Assembly (NCBI RefSeq): GCF_000022065.1 | Contig: NC_011898.1 | Coordinates: forward strand, 1,262,001-1,326,000 | Source of the DNA: Ruminiclostridium cellulolyticum H10 | Lineage (GTDB): Bacteria; Bacillota; Clostridia; Acetivibrionales; DSM-1351 | Direction of reading: 5' to 3' | DNA: 64,000 nt | Shown here: in pieces, positions 62,080 to 64,000 of the stretch | How positions within the stretch are numbered: the stretch's first letter is position 1 | Layout: every line of letters starts with the position of its first letter | Notes under the pieces: generated by a model | Seen by the model: the letters and a program-made list of their open reading frames with translations, nothing else | Databases searched by the model: none | What the model was told of the DNA's origin: nothing | Made by a program: the position numbers and the translations under genes

Positions 62080-62107
62080 AAACCGCACTTTAAAGGTGTG
62101 GTTTTTT
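62080..62107 (+). terminator. Rho-independent terminator of the ars operon
   Basis: AAACCGCAC (62080-62088) pairs with GTGTGGTTT (62096-62104, one G-U pair); T run to 62107. Confidence 0.85.
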
Positions 62108-62213
62108 CATGTCAATAATTATGCAGACGTTGCAAGAGTAACTTAATCCTAAGATTGTGCATAGTTATGAATATTCAATGAATTTATCAAATATATTTAT
62201 AGGAGAGGTTAAT

Positions 62214-62663
62214 ATGGATTGTGAGGATGCCATTTGCCGGAGAATAAAAACAATGGCGGCTGAAACTGATAACTATATCAATTTAATAAACACAGCACCT
62301 TGTATATACACGAGAAATATGCTTTTATATCAACTCAGGGAGAAAATAAATGAGATAGACTTTTTAATCGGCTTTATATGCCGGAAGGAAAATCAAATGG
62401 AAATTAGTCCCATTGAATTGCCGCAGCAACATGATAGAAAAGATTTTACACTTGAAGAATTAGCTAAGTTTAACGGCAAAGACGGTAATCCCTCTTATGT
62501 GGCGGTAAATGGAACAGTGTATGATGTTACGGATAATGCAGCTTGGGCTGCAGCCTCACACTTTGGACTTACGGCAGGAAAAGACTTAACAGCCGAATTT
62601 GCCTCATGCCATGCAGGACAGTCCATACTAAACAAATTAAAGGTGGTTGGGAAGCTGATTTAA
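62214..62663 (+). CDS. Cytochrome-b5-like heme/steroid-binding domain protein
   Basis: A 149-residue protein. The N-terminal 70 residues are helical with Cys in [10 protein letters not shown]. The C-terminal part is a small cytochrome-b5-like domain: [32 protein letters not shown], then [20 protein letters not shown], where the two His could bind heme. AGGAGAGG supports ATG 62214. Its stop overlaps the start of the hydrogenase small subunit, so it is coupled to it and may act as its electron partner. Confidence 0.8.
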   Translation: MDCEDAICRRIKTMAAETDNYINLINTAPCIYTRNMLLYQLREKINEIDFLIGFICRKENQMEISPIELPQQHDRKDFTLEELAKFNGKDGNPSYVAVNGTVYDVTDNAAWAAASHFGLTAGKDLTAEFASCHAGQSILNKLKVVGKLI

Positions 62664-63562
62664 TGAATAAAACAAAAACATGTCCCGAATATGCCGCACG
62701 TCTTAAAACAGCGAGGGAACTATTTGATAGAGTCAAAGACAAAATCAGTGAAGGAACATTGATGAGGAGGAATCTTGTCTGGCTGGAACTGACAGGTTGT
62801 TCAGGAAATATCATTTCACTATTGGATGGAGCAAACCCTGATTTTAAATATTTGATTTCACAAATGACTAACTTTCTATATGATAACAGTCTGGTGGCTG
62901 CCGAAGGTGAAAAAGCCATGGAGAAATTGATGGGTAGTATTGGTGATGAATATATTCTTGCTGTGGAAGGGGCAGTTGCAACTAAAAACAACGGTATGTA
63001 TAATGTTATCGGCCGCTGGCAGGGAAAACCTGTTACTGCTCTTAATGCTATTAAACTGCTGGGAGAAAAGGCTTCATATGTTATAGCACTTGGAGCCTGT
63101 GCCTCTCACGGAGGAGTTTCGGCAGCTAAACCAAACCCATCAGACTGTGTAAGTGTGCAAAGTATTCTGAATAGAAAGGTAATTAAGCTTCCCGGATGTC
63201 CCTGCCATCCTGATTGGTTTATGGGAACATTGGCCCATATACTTTTATATGGAGAACCGGAGCTTGATAACAGGGACAGACCGGTATTGTTTTACAGTAC
63301 ATTAATTCACGACCGATGTCCAAGAAGGTCATTTTTTGATAAAGGAATCTTTGCAAAGAAGCTTGGGGAAAGCACCTGTATGTTTAAGCTGGGGTGCAGG
63401 GGGCCTGTTACTCGTATTGACTGTCCCATACGTAAGTGGAATCAGTATGTAAACTGGCCTGTAGAAGATGATACACCATGCATTGGATGTGCCCAGTTTG
63501 GATTTCCCGATCAAATGGAACCATTTATCACGTACAATACTACAAGAGAGGTAAAGGAATGA
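62663..63562 (+). CDS. [NiFe] hydrogenase small subunit
   Basis: A 299-residue electron-transfer subunit. Cys for the proximal cluster lie in LTGCSGN (C46), GACASHGG and PGCPCHPDW; His/Cys for the distal cluster begin at IHDRCPRR and the medial-type motif is PCIGCAQFGFPD. The usual CxxC at the proximal site is LxxC here (Leu43), leaving only three obvious ligands. There is no Tat signal peptide, so the enzyme is cytoplasmic. ATG 62663 shares a base with the preceding stop. It overlaps the large-subunit gene by 4 bp. Confidence 0.9.
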   Translation: MNKTKTCPEYAARLKTARELFDRVKDKISEGTLMRRNLVWLELTGCSGNIISLLDGANPDFKYLISQMTNFLYDNSLVAAEGEKAMEKLMGSIGDEYILAVEGAVATKNNGMYNVIGRWQGKPVTALNAIKLLGEKASYVIALGACASHGGVSAAKPNPSDCVSVQSILNRKVIKLPGCPCHPDWFMGTLAHILLYGEPELDNRDRPVLFYSTLIHDRCPRRSFFDKGIFAKKLGESTCMFKLGCRGPVTRIDCPIRKWNQYVNWPVEDDTPCIGCAQFGFPDQMEPFITYNTTREVKE

Positions 63563-64000
63563 CCAGGAGGATTATTATAAATCCAGTTACAAGAATAAGC
63601 GGGTTCATGGAAATAGATGCGGTAATTGATAAAAATACCGTAACGGACGTTAAAACGGAGGGGTTGCTTTTCCGGGGGTTTGAGAAAATGCTTGCCGGAA
63701 GAAATCCTTTTGATGCGGTATATTTTACACAGCGTATTTGCGGCATATGTTCTACGGCCCACTCTGTGGCATCAACTCTTGCACTGGAGACCGCAATGAA
63801 TGTAATTCCTGCTGAACAAGGAAAATATCTCAGGGATATTCTGCATGGATGCGAGTTTATGCAGAATCACATAAGGCATTTCTATCAGTATACCATACCG
63901 GACTTCGTGAGACTGCCGGACAAGTATCCGCTGTATGTGACAGAACATAATGATTTCAGGATACCCAAAGGAAAAAATGATGAAATAGTTAAACATTATT
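63559..64000 (+). CDS. [NiFe] hydrogenase large subunit (partial, runs off window)
   Basis: The first 147 codons of the catalytic subunit. It begins MTRRIIINPVTRISGF, the conserved start of the family, and has the L1 nickel motif RICGICSTAHS near residue 56 (RxCGxC and H). The ATG overlaps the small-subunit stop (ATGA). The C-terminal L2 motif with the other two nickel Cys lies beyond the window. Direction of the reaction (uptake or evolution) cannot be decided here. Confidence 0.92.
   Translation, partial: MTRRIIINPVTRISGFMEIDAVIDKNTVTDVKTEGLLFRGFEKMLAGRNPFDAVYFTQRICGICSTAHSVASTLALETAMNVIPAEQGKYLRDILHGCEFMQNHIRHFYQYTIPDFVRLPDKYPLYVTEHNDFRIPKGKNDEIVKHY

Overview
The window looks like chromosome of a mesophilic, cellulosome-forming clostridium of the Ruminiclostridium (Clostridium cellulolyticum/papyrosolvens) type. 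The DNA is AT-rich, strong AGGAGG ribosome sites are common, and the enzymes suit an anaerobe (radical SAM proteins, U32 protein, [NiFe] hydrogenase). A secreted SGNH hydrolase ends in a type I dockerin whose recognition pairs are Ala-Ile and Ala-Leu, as I recall for C. cellulolyticum. No rRNA, tRNA or CRISPR was seen.

Layout. 0.3-4.0 kb: oligosaccharide ABC importer (two permeases, lipoprotein) without an ATPase gene. 4.2-6.1 kb: a thioredoxin/CcdA-like membrane fusion and a small protein. 6.1-7.9 kb: an IS110/IS1111-type element with a structured non-coding tail that may encode its bridge RNA. 8.0-14.9 kb: GH95 fucosidase, an acyltransferase-like gene between two near-identical terminators, an MFS exporter, an M20 amidohydrolase and a TRIC-type membrane protein. 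15.1-28.5 kb: one long sugar operon from a near-consensus promoter, with a CUT1 importer, DeoC-like aldolase, two zinc dehydrogenases, FGGY kinase, SDR, AraA/FucI-like isomerase, SorC-type regulator, VOC protein, GH51 arabinofuranosidase and flavin-reductase-like protein. 28.6-31.5 kb: a NiCo-type riboswitch controlling a P-type ATPase.

32.1-42.4 kb is the most unusual part: a compact biosynthetic cluster with a PLP decarboxylase, a U32 protein, a GHMP-fold protein resembling beta-RFAP synthase (the family containing C-nucleoside-forming enzymes), a PLP aminotransferase-fold enzyme, a HAD phosphatase with an apparent ATT start, a methyltransferase, a MiaB-like radical SAM protein, a B12-binding radical SAM protein, a decayed methyltransferase and a CAT-like acyltransferase. 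An oxygen-independent route to an unknown, possibly C-nucleoside-like, product is my inference. A convergent HelD-like ATPase and an AraC-GNAT fusion follow.

45.9-51.2 kb: methyltransferase, a TetM-like ribosome-protection GTPase fused to a Rae1/YacP-like NYN nuclease, Dus and a nitroreductase. 51.4-55.8 kb: a protein whose layout resembles ferredoxin-dependent bilin reductases, divergent from two tandem FAD reductases of the geranylgeranyl-reductase type and a TetR regulator. 56.0-58.3 kb: dockerin protein, small proteins and decayed transposase fragments. 59.1-62.1 kb: a membrane protein and an arsR-arsP-thioredoxin-arsC operon with two matching candidate operators. 62.2 kb to the end: a cytochrome-b5-like protein and a cytoplasmic-looking [NiFe] hydrogenase whose large subunit runs off the window.
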